From Onthophagus taurus (Eukaryota; Arthropoda; Insecta; Coleoptera; Scarabaeidae), in contig NC_091975.1 of assembly GCF_036711975.1 (NCBI RefSeq), positions 14,696,501 through 14,760,500 on the forward strand: a DNA stretch of 64,000 nucleotides, written 5' to 3'. Every line of letters starts with the position of its first letter. Position 1 is the first letter of the stretch. Both the position numbers and the translations under genes were made by a program. The notes under the pieces are model-generated. The model saw nothing but the letters and a program-made list of their open reading frames with translations, made no database searches and was not told the origin of the DNA. Positions 10,125-21,606 of this stretch are shown one piece after another.

Positions 10125-11514
10125 AAAAATAATTTCAACATAAACAAAATAAACCTCGATGCATTTATTTAATCTAGTTTCAACGAAAACAAAATGCTAT
10201 TTAAGTCTTGGCTCTGGACACGTTTCTAATGGCATTTAGTGTTTTGTCATATTTTCCCTGGTTATTGGTTTTTCTTGAAAAGTCAGGTTGTTTAGTCTAC
10301 CCCATAGATAAAAATCTAAAAGGGGTGAAAGAGATGTGGGTTTTGCTCGAACCAAGAATGTATATTATGCAAGTTTACACCAGCTTGTTGAAAGATGATT
10401 CATGCATTCATAGCATTTGTGATAAAAGGTTTGGTTTGCCCGAATCATATTTAAAAGTCATTGATACTAGTTCAGTCTGTTATCATATTCGGTATCTGTT
10501 AAGGCCTGATGAAAAACAATGTGGTAGAGATGCATATTATTCTGTTGAGGAATCTTGTGGATAATTGTTTTCTGGGTTCCCAGATTATGTGGGATTACAT
10601 TGCGCACCAATGTGATTTACGAATTCATAGAGATGTCTGAACGGGCTACACGTTGCCAGTTTCCCGTAATCGCTAAGCCAATCTTAAAAACATTTCTAGA
10701 GAAAAATGCCTTTCCTTGTCGTAATTGCATTGCACATTTTTGCCATGCAGTTGCATCATATTCGAAACATTGAAAATAAATTATCGTACGCTCTATCATA
10801 CGCTTCTTCGTTAGTAAATTGTTTAAATTGTAAATGTTTAAACATGTTTACAGTTGCTATGGATATGTGATTTGTTTTTTTTTCGATGAGGTAACTGGAT
10901 CCGATTGACGGCACTCGAGTTTTGTCATTTTCTTCTATAATTCGAGAACGGATGGCGATATCGAGATGTGGTTTTCACTAATATTTAACAAATTTTATGG
11001 TGACTAAGGGTCTGTGAAGTAAATAGTATCATAAAAATCACAAAAATATGTGATCGCTACAGACAACGCCCTCTACCTTATTTGTATTAAACCAAACGCT
11101 CTCGTCTAACTTTCTGAGATTGCGGGAATTTTATGTTTCTCTATGGCAGTTGCGCCCTCTAGCGACTGAATTACGAAGTTCAAAATAATTTCCAGCTATT
11201 TCTCTTGCCCACTTTGCCTATAACTATTTTTTCCCATACCTCCATGCCTTACCGTCGTCGAGATAGCCACTCCGTTCCTTTAATGGGACATCTAGTATAT
11301 AAATAATAAATTAACTAATAACTAATCTAATAAATTAAGATCGTCTTAGTATCGTCGTAGTATATATCTCGGTAAATGTTGACTTTATAAAAAAACGTTT
11401 TATACAAAAGTTGTTTAATATTTTATTTTCCATAATAAGACTGCATTCAATTGTTTTTAATTCAGAAAACAAATGAGTAATAACACTTGAATTTTTTTTA
11501 ATGGCTATATTAAT
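10125..11514. other. No gene recognised
   Basis: Frames at 10208-10564 and 10555-10773 (plus) are open but match no family I know and overlap in different frames. Nothing else stands out except AT-rich stretches. If the dynactin exon is part of a real gene, the first part of this region would be its upstream intron. Confidence 0.4.
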
Positions 11515-11925
11515 ATATACATCGTGTTCAGAAATTGGCGGATAATCTACACGTGGCGACATTCTACAACTGACTCTGAATCGAAAATCTTAATCTCAAA
11601 ATGTTGTTCTACTATGTTGCCAAATGTGTTTTTCATGACGATATGATAATGAAAAAATGTTAAAAACGAATTTTAAAGTTAAAGAGAATAACAAAAAAAA
11701 CTAGTTTTCAAAATTCATTCTAAATTACAGTTTATTTATCAATAGATATTGAATATGAATGATTATTTATGGACAAACTATCCGACCTTTGAGGACCTCA
11801 TGAAGACGTATAAAGACGCATGGTACAACATTTTACAATTAAGATTTTCTCTTTAGAATCGAACGAAGAATGTCGCTACGTGTAGATTATCTGCCAATGT
11901 CTGAACATTCTATATATACAGAGTG
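11515..11925. repeat. Inverted duplication with about 55-bp arms
   Basis: The arm at 11515-11570 (GCGGATAATCTACACGTGGC) is inverted at about 11868-11925 (with GTAGATTATCTGCCA). About 300 bp lies between. Both arms can be read as MSxRVDYxPxSEH outward, but no longer gene is visible. Confidence 0.65.
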
Positions 11926-11929
11926 TCGC

Positions 11930-12410
11930 AGCGAGACCGGTCATTAGACGTTTCTGGGGTTCTGGCCGAAATAAAAATTTGAGAATTCAGACTTAAGTAT
12001 TATCAATTACGTTCTCTTCGACTAAAATATTTTCACATTTCTAGCACCTCCGGTTATACCGGAAGTCGCCTCCTTTATTTTTGTAAATGGAACACCAAAT
12101 ATACACCCTGTATATTTTTACATATTTGGATTTGTCTGTTTTCAAGGATTATAAATAACTTTACTTTTTGCAATTTGATTCATCCGTTCTTGAGTTATTC
12201 GAATTTTTCTAGAAAAATCTGTTCCAGAAGACATTTCTTCAAAAAATCAGAGAACACTCGATTTTTGAGACATCAATCAAAGATTCAGAACGTGCTTAAG
12301 CAACATGATGGAGTATGTTTTGGTGCCGAGAACGGCTGTCTAGATCGTTTGGTCACTTTACTATGGCACGTTAACTTTTTGCAATTTGGAAGTACCATAA
12401 CTTAATTTTT
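11930..12410. repeat. Dispersed repeat family 1, copy 1
   Basis: Blocks such as TTAAGTATTATCAATTACGT, CTCTTCGACTAAAATATTT, CCGGTTATACCGGAAGTCGC and CTTTTTGCAATTTGATTC recur at 58195-58520 in the same order and orientation. A CACCCTGTATATTTTT core is included. No protein is encoded; it looks like a non-autonomous repeat. Confidence 0.8.
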
Positions 12411-13184
12411 TTAAATAACATCCCCCATATTTTATTACTTAGTCGTCTTTGGCGTCTCATTTTACATCTTTTATACTGCATATGTCCTATACCTAACATT
12501 AATAGTTTGGGAAATAATTAGGGTTTTTTGAAAAGTGCTCATATACATATCATATACATATCATATCGATATTAACCTAGTGTGCCATGGAAAACAAATG
12601 TTTAATGACTTATTGACAAACGCCAAAGTCTGATTTACCTTCTTTGATGCGTGTGAGTTTGAAACCAGTTAAAATGGATTTTCGACGAATTAATCACGTG
12701 TTAAACTGACCAAAAAGTCAGCGTGCATTTTTAAAAAAACTGTAATTATCTAGGATTGTTTTTGGTATCTTAAAAAATCGATGAGTGATAATTTTTTGAA
12801 AGCTATTTATAATGATTCAGAAATTTTAAATGAAACACGTTTCCATCGTTTATTGTCCTTCTAAAAATCTAAATACATAATTACAAGCGAACCCTACTTT
12901 TATCTACATAAATATTTTATTAACAAAGATTTTATTTGGTAATATTGACGTTGATATCTTCATTAATTCAATAATTTTTGGCTGTTTATGGATTCATTTG
13001 TGTCTTAAAATTTTTTACACAACTCAAGCAACTATGACTAACTCTTCCAAGTGTTTCGTTACTTGTAGAAATGACCATATTAAACAATTATTTTTGCCAC
13101 CGACCACGCTAACTCCGATTTGATGGGTTCCGCTTTGGTCGATGGCAAGCGCAGATTAATCTGGGTCGTATTTGCAATCGATTC
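12411..13184. other. No gene recognised; repeat-like
   Basis: AT-rich. A stretch near 12760-12800 (TATCTTAAAAAATCGATGAG) is similar to one near 26530, which points to another low-grade dispersed repeat. No open frame of interest. Confidence 0.4.
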
Positions 13185-13487
13185 TTAACCTTTAGAGGAC
13201 CGGGACCACCACTTAAGTGGTGGTGGAAAACAAATAATTGTATTCAAGTTTTATACGCTGATAATATGCATATGCAACTAAAGACTTCTTCGAACACTTG
13301 TAAAAATATTTTATAAGCTTAGCTAGCAAGTGTATCTCTATAGTGAGCGCAACCTCACCTCGTTGCGCTGCACGTTTATTTGGACTCGGCTAAGGCATAT
13401 ACCCACGGCTATCACGACCCATATTATCAGACTTCGACCTGTTCTTCACGTGTTATTCTTATTTTTGAACTGGTTTCAACATTTTTT

Positions 13488-13745
13488 CTTTTCTTGATAA
13501 AAATATTTTTATTTTCTATATAAATTTGTATATACATTATATAATTTTATTTTTATAATTTTATATATTTTCTGTATAAATTAATTATTTCTTTCTTTTC
13601 TTCATAAATATATTTTTTATTTTCTATATAAATTTGTATATACATTATATAATTTTATTTTTATAATTTTATATATTTTCTGTATAAATTCATTATTTCT
13701 TTCTTTTCTTCATAAATATATTTTTTATTTTCTATATAAATTTCG
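13488..13745. repeat. Tandem repeat of about 108-bp units inside piggyBac
   Basis: Two and a half units of an extremely AT-rich block (CTTTTCTTCATAAATA then TTTTCTATATAAATTTG then ATTTTATATATTTTCTG). It lies between the left end and the transposase start. Confidence 0.8.
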
Positions 13746-13799
13746 CATTAGCTGCAACATAAATACTCTCAAATTGAAATTAATTTTATACATATAGCA

Positions 13800-15398
13800 A
13801 TGAATATCGAAAATGAAACTTGGAGTAGTGGTGAATCGGAGGTTGATGAACAAGTTGATTTGGATATGACAGAGGAATCTAAAGTTGAAGCTATTGATAC
13901 AGCAGATGATCAATCCGATGAACCTAATGTTGATGTGGTTTATGACAATTGGTACTACCCCTCAATAAAAGACTTTACTGGACAAGCTTGCATTATTGAA
14001 AATATTTCAATAAAAGGCTCCATTAGATTATTTTGAATTCTTTTTTGACTCGTTTCTCCTAGATACCATAAGAGTACAAACCAATATTTATCAAGACCAG
14101 AATCCCGAAAAGAATCGTGTGGATATGAAGCCGTGGAGCCCCGTGACCGATAATGAATTACGTATTTTTTTTGCATTATCAATTAATATGGGACACGTTC
14201 GAAAAAATGCATTGAAAGACTATTGGAGCAAAGATCCTCTTCTGCTAACTCCAATATTTGGGGACTATATGTCGCGAAATAGATATCTACAAATTCTGCG
14301 ATATCTTCATTTTGCTAATAATGAAGATGTAATAAATCATCCTTTGAAAAAAGTAAAACCAGTAATTGACTATCTAAAAAATAAGTTTTCTAATACCATC
14401 AATGCAGGAAGAAATCTTTGTATAGATGAAAGCTTACTCTTGTGGAAAGGACGACTAAAGTTCAAGCAGTACTTACCTCTCAAAAGAAAACGTTTTGGTA
14501 TCAAATTGTTTGAACTGGTGGACTGTGAAACCGGATTTTTACTTGATTTTATTGTGTATACTGGCTCAGACACAGATTATGATAAATTTAACTTAAGAGT
14601 TTCGGGGGATATCGTAGCTCATTTCATGAAACCATATCATAATAAGGGTCATATTTTATTTATTGATAACTGGTACTCATCACCACAGCTTGCAGAATTT
14701 CTGCACAGCCGAGATACAGGGGTTTGCGGAACTGTAAAAAAAAATCGAAAAGGAATGCCCGTTTTGAAATCCAAGCTAAACCGTGGTGAAGTAGAAGTTG
14801 CCCACACCGACGTCTGGATGGTACTAAAATGGATGGATAAAAAAGAAGTTTTTGTCATAACAACAGTTCATGAAGTCGAATTTTGTGCAACTGGTAAAAA
14901 AAACTATAAAACTCAGCAAGACATTATAAAACCACGTTGTATTCATGACTACAATAAAAATATGGGGCTATTGACAATATCGACAGACAGCTATCTTTGA
15001 CGGAGACGGTGAGAAAATCAATGAAGTGGTACCGAAAACTATTTTTCCATCTGCTTGATTTGATATTGATGAATGCGCATGTACTATTCATGATCAAAAC
15101 TAAGCAAAAAGCGTCCTTTTCCAACTTTCGTTTATGTATAGTAAGGGATTTATTGAAATTAGATTCTAATGAACCGTCGCCTTCATCATCTGGCGTCGAT
15201 CTTCGACTACAGGGGCGCCATTTTCCCACAAAAATTGTAGATGAAACCTCACAACGAAAATCTTTGCAACGTAATTGTGTATTATGCGCAATGTCTAAAC
15301 AAAGGCGCCGAACTGCGTACCAATGTAACGTATGTCATAAAAGTTTATGTGTCGCACCATGTTTCGAAATATATCATACAAAAACTAAATTACCATAA
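13800..15398 (+). pseudogene. piggyBac transposase with two frameshifts
   Basis: The start ATG is at 13800 (MNIENETWSSGESEVDEQVD, an acidic N-terminus typical of the family). Frame 1 runs to 14036, a frameshift near 14020 leads to frame 2 (to 15000), and a one-base loss near 14965 leads to frame 3 (to 15398). Catalytic aspartates are visible in CIDESLLLWKGRL, FIDNWYSSPQLAEFL and, after the second frameshift, DNIDRQLS. The C-terminus is a cysteine-rich zinc-binding domain (CVLCAMSKQRRRTAYQC, CHKSLCVAPC), which in the family binds the element ends. The enzyme would cut and paste at TTAA. The two frameshifts disable it here. Confidence 0.9.
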
Positions 15399-15928
15399 CA
15401 CATTTATATACTATAATCAGGTAATCAAAAAAAAATTAAAATATACAAAAAATAAGTCTAATATTACGGCGTTTGCTCAGAATAACGCTAAAAAAGAGCA
15501 TTATTAGGAAACATTCTACATAATACAATATTATATTATATACAAACTATGAGACAAAAAGGTTTATTACCTATATCTTACATTTTACATGAAAATGATT
15601 CAAATGACAGTTGTTCTGTACGAAGGTGGAAATAAAACGATGGTATTATTTTTTGACATTGACATTATTTTCAAAGTCATACGAAGGTCACGACCATTTT
15701 TTTATATAGGACGCTATATTTTTTATTGAAAAATCTGAATCTATGATAAAAAAGTAAAGAATTCTGTAAAAAAAAATTTTTATTTGCGTTGGTATTTTGC
15801 CAGTTAATTGGGCCACCATGTATAAAATGTCATAATTAATAAAAAATGATAATTCCATCTTATTCAGTGATCTCCAAACCCTTTAGAAATCTTTCTGTTC
15901 AAATTTGAAAACTTGAAAATTTTTTCTT

Positions 15929-16068
15929 ACCTTTGCGGTCCGGGCCCACCACTTAAGTGGTGGTCTATGTTATCAGTACTTTGTATATGATAAATATATC
16001 ATATGAAGTACATTTTGTATCGATTTTCTTCAGACAATATGTTACCTAAAATCCCGGCCCTCTAAAGG
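15929..16068. repeat. Extra end-like block inside the piggyBac right end
   Basis: At 15929 the sequence CCTTTGCGGTCCGGGCCCAC plus the ACTTAAGTGGTGGT palindrome repeats the element's left terminal 36 bp in direct orientation. With the true right end, it forms a 140-bp unit bounded by its own inverted repeats. Confidence 0.7.
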
Positions 16069-16072
16069 TTAA

Positions 16073-16330
16073 AGAGTGTCTTACTTCTATTCTCACAAAA
16101 AAAAATAAGGATAATGATATTAATAAAATTTCAAAGTTTAAAATGAATGATATTTAATAGTGAACGTAAGACATAGATAGCTATCTTTGACTTCAATCAG
16201 GGACTCTATTGGTCAACAAAAACAACCAAAATCTGGAGAGTCAAAATCACAAATAAAATGAAATAACCTCAAAAATTCACAGATTTAGTTATGATTATCT
16301 CTCTCTGATATTTAATTTGAATATATACTA
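16073..16330. repeat. Dispersed repeat family 2, copy 1
   Basis: It includes CGTAAGACATAGATAGCTAT, GGACTCTATTGGTC and ATTATCTCTCTCTGATATTT. The reverse complement recurs at 38337-38550 and, after an inserted non-LTR element, at 36470-36515. Confidence 0.8.
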
Positions 16331-16562
16331 TTATTGAATATTATTTGAATATTTAAAACATTAATTCAGTTAAATTAATTATTAATAATTAAGATCAGCA
16401 AAAATTTAAGTTAAATTATTTATAACAAAAAAAATTATTAAAATAGAAACGTTAAGAAGAAAACTTATCTCAAAATGATATAGAAATCCGTGGTATGAAT
16501 TCGTCAGTTATCCAGAATCAATTTCATTCCAATTCGTTGTCGAAGTAGTTCGTCGTGTAAAA

Positions 16563-16824
16563 CCAAGGTTTATAGAACATAAGGTTACCTCATTCCCTAT
16601 GCCTCTGTAGTATCGATTATTACCCCGCAAATTGACGTCACTGGTTCGATACAGTTAGAATAAAAGATAGCCTATACGTGCCTATACTGTGGTACAGTCT
16701 ATATAAAATATTGAAACATCGCATCGTGTTGTGTTGTTCATAGAACCAGCTACGTCACTGACCCACCTTGCCTCTCAGAGGAGGAGAATCGGTATTGGGT
16801 AACCTTATGTTCTATAGACCTTGG
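16563..16824. mobile_element. MITE of 262 bp with 27-bp inverted repeats
   Basis: The left end CCAAGGTTTATAGAACATAA and the right end ATGTTCTATAGACCTTGG are inverted copies over about 27 bp with one mismatch. TGTAAAA flanks both sides (16556-16562 and 16825-16831), a 7-bp target duplication. No coding capacity. The superfamily is not recognised; the duplication length is near that of hAT elements. Confidence 0.8.
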
Positions 16825-16844
16825 TGTAAAACCAAATAAGAGGT

Positions 16845-17010
16845 TAGGTTAAGGTTCGGATGACAACGTTAGTTGATGGTACTGCGAAATGCGACGCACA
16901 ATAACCTTGACGCAGGAAACTCAAGGTCAACCAGAAAACCCAACGAAGGGACTAATTAAGAAATACTCTCCAAAGAGAAAAAAAGAAGTCCTTACGAAAT
17001 CTCACGGCAA
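16845..17010. repeat. Dispersed repeat family 3, copy 1
   Basis: ACTCAAGGTCAACCAGAAAA, CAACGAAGGGACTAATTAAG and GTCCTTACGAAATCTCA occur here and, reversed and complemented, at 35397-35560. Confidence 0.75.
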
Positions 17011-17182
17011 CACTTTCTTCTGTCACAAGAAGTCTAGGGAATAAAGTATACGAACATTAAACTTGTGTATTTTATAAAAGAAAAAACCTTACCAAAAGTT
17101 GTAATGGACGAAGCGTGAAGTTAACCCTTAAATCCGAAAATATCGGTTCGATCTACGATCAAATAAGTAATCGGCCTTAATA

Positions 17183-18342
17183 CACTGTTGGAAATAATTC
17201 ACGAGCACACCCTGTATAATCTGAACGCGTGTGTCTAGCGCAATAAAATTTGGAATGGAAGTAGTGTAACTTACTCTCACATGGAGAACGGCACAACTCT
17301 GCTAGGAGGAGAAACATCAATAGCGAGAGTATCCCCCGTGAGCTTCGCGTACCATCGCTACACGACGTGGCATGGAGTCTATAAGTCGCTATATTGTAGC
17401 GAGAGGGATGGCCAACCATGCCACCTCAACTCGCCTCCATAGCTCCTCAACGTTAGCCGAGGAAGCCGGATAACGTAGAAGTCTCCGACCAGTCATGTCC
17501 CAAACATATTCGATCGGATTCAGATGCGGAAACCGAGCTATCCATGGAAGCATTCGTATACGGTGCTCTTCCACAAAGGTCTGCACAAAAAACGCCCGAT
17601 GTGCTGTCGTACGTTGTCGTGCATGTATAGCAGACCTGGGAGCCGCCGAACGTAGAGAAGCACAACGGACCGTAGCACCTCATCTACGCTTCGTTGACCC
17701 GTCATGGTCTGCTATACACGCAGCAGACGTGTACCTCCGCCATATGTAATCGCACCCGATACCATAATGCTCGGTTGTCAGTGGATAGGGCGTTCTTGCA
17801 CACACTGCTCGAGTAGACGATAAAATTCGCGCATCACCGGTGCTCAATTCGAATCTTGATTCGTCGGAAAACAAAATGTCCCTCTACTCGGCAATCTACT
17901 AATGCCTAGCGTCGACCCACTCGTGACATATGCTGCGGTGATCGGATGTTACTGGAATCCGCTGTACCGCATGACGCGCGCGCCAGTCCACTATCTACCA
18001 AACGTCGCCGTACAGTTCGCGTAGTGAGTGCACCTTCCCCTGCCAGTGGCCAAACAGCTCCAAGTTGCCTTGAGGAGGACACACACGACGCTAAAGCGCT
18101 GAGCACAAGAGCGTGATCCTCGTGTGCTGGGGACGCGCAGGGCCGTCCCGGCCGCGGCTGAAGGTACCTATGTCCTACCTCAGACCATTCTCACCATGCC
18201 CGTTGCACTGCCGATAACGACCGCTCGAGACGACGCGCAATTTCACAGAACGATACACCCTCAAGTGCATACCCACAAACATTCCTCGCTCAAACTCGCT
18301 TAAGTAACGGTAGGGTGTGCTCGTGAATTATTTCCTACAGTG
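17183..18342 (-). mobile_element. Tc1-type DNA transposon, copy 1
   Basis: The element is 1,160 bp. Its ends start CACTGTTGGAAATAATTCAC and are inverted over 31 bp with one mismatch. TA duplicates flank it (17181-17182 and 18343-18344). The minus strand carries a decayed transposase. Confidence 0.95.
17389..18106 (-). pseudogene. Tc1 transposase remnant, copy 1
   Basis: Pieces lie in several frames. An HTH-region remnant is at 17906-18106, the first catalytic region FSDESRFELSTGD at about 17830-17874, a degraded HDN motif near 17600, and HRIRMLPW followed by NPIEYVWD with the final glutamate at about 17510-17560. At least three frameshifts separate them. The family moves by cut and paste into TA. 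Confidence 0.85.
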
Positions 18343-18374
18343 TATATTCGTAAATAAACGAACCAAGTAGTATA

Positions 18375-18442
18375 GATTCGCCGATTCAAGAACCTCCTCC
18401 TCGAACCTGCGTTCTAGGAGGAGGTTCTTGAATCGGCGATTC
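18375..18442. repeat. Long hairpin, 27-bp arms, 14-nt loop
   Basis: The arm at 18375-18401 (CGCCGATTCAAGAACCTCCT inside) pairs with 18416-18442 with one mismatch. It lies 30 bp outside the right end of Tc1 copy 1. Confidence 0.85.
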
Positions 18443-19582
18443 TTTTGGGGGTCGGAGGAGATTCGATGAAGAGTGGAGGAGGTCAATTAACTTGAGAATG
18501 TCATGTAATTTTGAGAAAGTTATTAAAAATGTGTCTTGTGTTTCAACGTGTTCACCTAGATGAAAACAATTACTAAGCTTATCCTTCGACGTTTCTCAAT
18601 GAACTGTTAATGTCTTCGATATATCTAAAAAAAAAGTTCAGTTTGTTCAAAGTTTTTATAATTTAAGTTAATTAGTCGGCCGTTCCGTATTTTATTCGTT
18701 ATTGTTATTCAGTTGTTCTCACGAGTTGTTGTAGTTGACATCAAAAAGCATAATAAATCGTTCCGTGTAATTTTCGTTAAAAAGTAGATTCAATCGTGTT
18801 AATACACACGTTCGATAGAAGCACTTCGGCTTTTATTTGCTATTCGAAGAGATACTTCTACTTATTCTACAAGAACAGTAAGATTTTTCCTTTTTGACAG
18901 TTTTTTTCTAACACCCGCGTTTTTAAGTAACTTTCTATAAGCGTCTAAGATTTTTCCCGCGCCGGTCTCGACTATTTCTTAACACAGTTAAAAGATATAT
19001 CGATATATCCTTTCTGTGTATAATAAGTTATTATACACAAAAAGGTATACGGTTTTGAGGCATGTAGGTATACAAATAAGTGAGTTATGACCTTATCTGT
19101 CGCGCACGAACTGTGTTGGCTTGTATATGGCTCTACTACTTGGTTATGTGGCGCCAGAGAATGACTTCGTCGAAGATGGTCAATTGTTCAGGGTTGTCGT
19201 AGAGGCATCTTATTCATCTTGTTGAACGACCAAACTAGTTGTAGCATAGCTGTGGCCGAGAGGATGCATCAACCTCCTGGTGCATCTTGAATAACAGCCT
19301 AACGTATAGAAAATCTGCTCTAGTGTATTCAAAGCGAATGAATCCGTCGGAGACGTGAGAACGTGAGACTGCAGAACGGTGATCTGTTGGGTTCGAAATC
19401 CGAACTAGACGTCTGGTATAACCTTCAGTTCCTCCACTCTGGTCTGAATTCCGTCGTTGCCTGAATATTTTCTCGGGCTGAGACCATTCAGTGCCTCCGC
19501 CCTTACTACCACGATTTCGTCCACGTCATCTTCGTCAAATATCAATCGCACGTTTCGATAGATGCATCAGATGCAGGCGAAT
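18443..19582. other. No gene recognised
   Basis: Mixed composition. The 19090-19560 part is less AT-rich than its surroundings, and a minus-strand frame at about 19420-19550 is open for some 45 codons (IFDEDDVDEIVVVRAEALNG), but I cannot link it to a family. No repeat copies were found elsewhere in the window. Confidence 0.4.
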
Positions 19583-19700
19583 TTGTCAATTTCTTCTTTA
19601 ATAATTTATTCCTAGAATTTTCAATAATAACATCTTATAATTTTTATATCTTATCATAAACTAGAATCTTTAAGCTTTAATTTAGAAGACTTTAATCATG
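19583..19700. repeat. Dispersed repeat family 4, copy 1
   Basis: It contains TTTCAATAATAACATCTTAT and ATCATAAACTAGAATCTTTA. Related copies lie at 19768-19829 plus 21139-21200, 38960-39000 and 54160-54250, several of them next to odorant receptor sequences. Confidence 0.65.
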
Positions 19701-19831
19701 ATTCTTAAAAATACAGGGGATAAGTATTTTTAAAAATCATTTTTAATTTATAAATTTGGCAATTTCTTCCTTCATGATTTTTACATAAAAATTTCAATAA
19801 TATTATCTTATAGTTAAATAATATGTTATTA

Positions 19832-21136
19832 CACTGTTGCAAATAATTCACGAACACACCCTGTATAGTCTGAACACGTGTGTCTAGCGCTATGAAATTT
19901 GGTATGGAAGTACTAAAGTGGGTTAATTTACCCTCACATGGAGAGCGGCGCAACTCTGCTGGGAGGGGATATATCAATAGCGAGAGTATCCCTCGTGAAC
20001 AGCGCGTACCATCGCTACACAACGTGGCATAGAGTCGATAAGACGCTGTATTGTAGCGGGAGGGATGGCCAACCATGACGCCTGCATAGCTCCTCAACGT
20101 TAACCGGGGGAGCCGGATAACGTTGAAGTCTTTGACCAATTATGTCCCAAATATGTTCGATCGGATTCATTTCCGAAGAACGAGCTGGCCATGGAAGCAT
20201 TCGTATACGGTGTTCTTCTACAAAGGTCTGTACAACACGCATGATGTGCGGTCGGCCGTTGTTGTGCATGTATAACAGAAGTGGGCGTCGTCAAACGTAG
20301 GGAAGCACAACGGGTCGTAGCACCTCATCTACGTATCGTTGACCCGCCATTGTCTGCTGCATATGAGGCAGACGTGTACGTCCACCATGTGTAACCCATG
20401 ATGTCCGGTTGGCGGTTGGCTCATCACGTCTCCGACGAACCAAAATTCGCGCGTGACCGGTACTCAATTCAAATCTTGGTTAGTCGTAAAATAAATTGTC
20501 CCTCCACTCGGCAACTTACCAATGTCTAGCGTCGACCCACTGGTGACGTATGCGGCGGTGCTCGGGTGTTAGTGGAATCCGCTGTATCGCACGACGCGCG
20601 CGATAAGTGCGCCTTCCCTTCTCGCTGGCCAAATAGCTCCAAGTTGCCTTGAGGAGGACGTACACCACTCTAAAGCGCTGAGCAGAAGGGCGCGATACTC
20701 GCGTGCTGTGGTCCCGGCCCCGGCTGGGTGTGTGTATGTCCTAGCGCAGACCATTTTCGACATGCCCATTGCACTGCAGATAACGACCGCTCGAGATAAC
20801 GTGCAATTTCACGGAACGATACACCCTCAATGTGCATACCCACAACCATTCCTCGCTTAAGTAATGCGATCGCCCTTCCATTGCGCACAGAGTGCAACAA
20901 CAAATTGGTCCCTCACACCACACTAAAAACAACCGGTGTATCCCACCCATTCGGTCTCCATAGCGAAGGAATCTTTCACTTGGAAGGGCGGCTCAGTCAA
21001 CAATAACACGACAGAAAAACTCGAAACTCGCTGAATAAACTCGTCTACAGTAAACCTTTATGCTCCTCAAATATTATAGATTTATCTTCATGCGTTCAGA
21101 TTATATAAGTGTGCTCGTGAATTATTTCCAACAGTG
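19832..21136 (-). mobile_element. Tc1-type DNA transposon, copy 2
   Basis: The element is 1,305 bp. Its ends CACTGTTGCAAATAATTCAC and CACTGTTGGAAATAATTCAC (complement of the right end) are inverted with two mismatches in 28 bp. TA flanks both ends (19830-19831, 21137-21138). Same family as copy 1. It interrupts a copy of dispersed repeat family 4. Confidence 0.95.
20015..20903 (-). pseudogene. Tc1 transposase remnant, copy 2
   Basis: The N-terminal paired-type HTH is clear at 20670-20903 (ERSLSAVQWACRKWSALG, MVVGMHIEGVSFREIARYL). The C-terminal catalytic part lies at 20015-20269 with VVQTFVEEHRIRMLPWPARS and NPIEHIWD. The second catalytic aspartate is replaced by asparagine (HNNGRPH), and its spacing to the final glutamate is 34 residues, the Tc1 DD34E pattern. 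Frameshifts separate the parts. Confidence 0.85.
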
Positions 21137-21606
21137 TATTAGCATCATGTCATAAGGTAGAATATTTAAGCTTCAATTTAAAACACGTATCAAGTTTATG
21201 AAAGATTATTTAAAATCGAATCACAAGTCTCTATTATAATAAAGTAATTATCATAGGTTAAGTATTTTATTATGTAACTGTAGTAGATTAACTTAGAAAC
21301 ATTAAATAAAAAAACGTAGCAATCAAATAAGAGGAGAAATTAATGTAGAAACGATAGCACATTTTGTACAACTTTGCAATTCCGCCAGCAAATCGCATTA
21401 GAAGTAATAAAAGAAGTGATAAAAATAATTTATAAAAACAATTTATATTTAATAGAGCACGCGATGAATTGATAAGATAGATCATCAAGCGTTATTAAGC
21501 ACAAACCGATATGAATAAATTTTTAAACTCTAATAGCTTTCTGAATGATATTAAATATAAAAACTTAACCGTTTCATTCAATCGTTTTAGTTCGCTCGCT
21601 TTAAAT

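Larger units (their letters stand above)
13189..16068 (+). mobile_element. piggyBac-type DNA transposon, full length
   Basis: The element is 2,880 bp and is flanked by TTAA on both sides (13185-13188 and 16069-16072), the piggyBac target duplication. Terminal inverted repeats are CCTTTAGAGGACCGGG at the left and its complement with one mismatch at the right. A palindrome ACCACCACTTAAGTGGTGGT lies just inside the left end, and again at about 15946-15964 near the right end. It encodes a transposase broken by two frameshifts, so this copy is not autonomous. Confidence 0.95.

Noticed and set aside
10208-10773. Two overlapping plus-strand frames upstream of the dynactin exon
   Set aside because: No recognisable domain, no splice signals or supporting context; kept only as an unassigned region.
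13205-13224. ACCACCACTTAAGTGGTGGT palindrome as an operator
   Set aside because: It lies inside the piggyBac end and recurs at the other end, so it is part of the transposon terminus.
19420-19550. Acidic minus-strand frame IFDEDDVDEIVVV
   Set aside because: Short, no start or family match; only mentioned in the region note.
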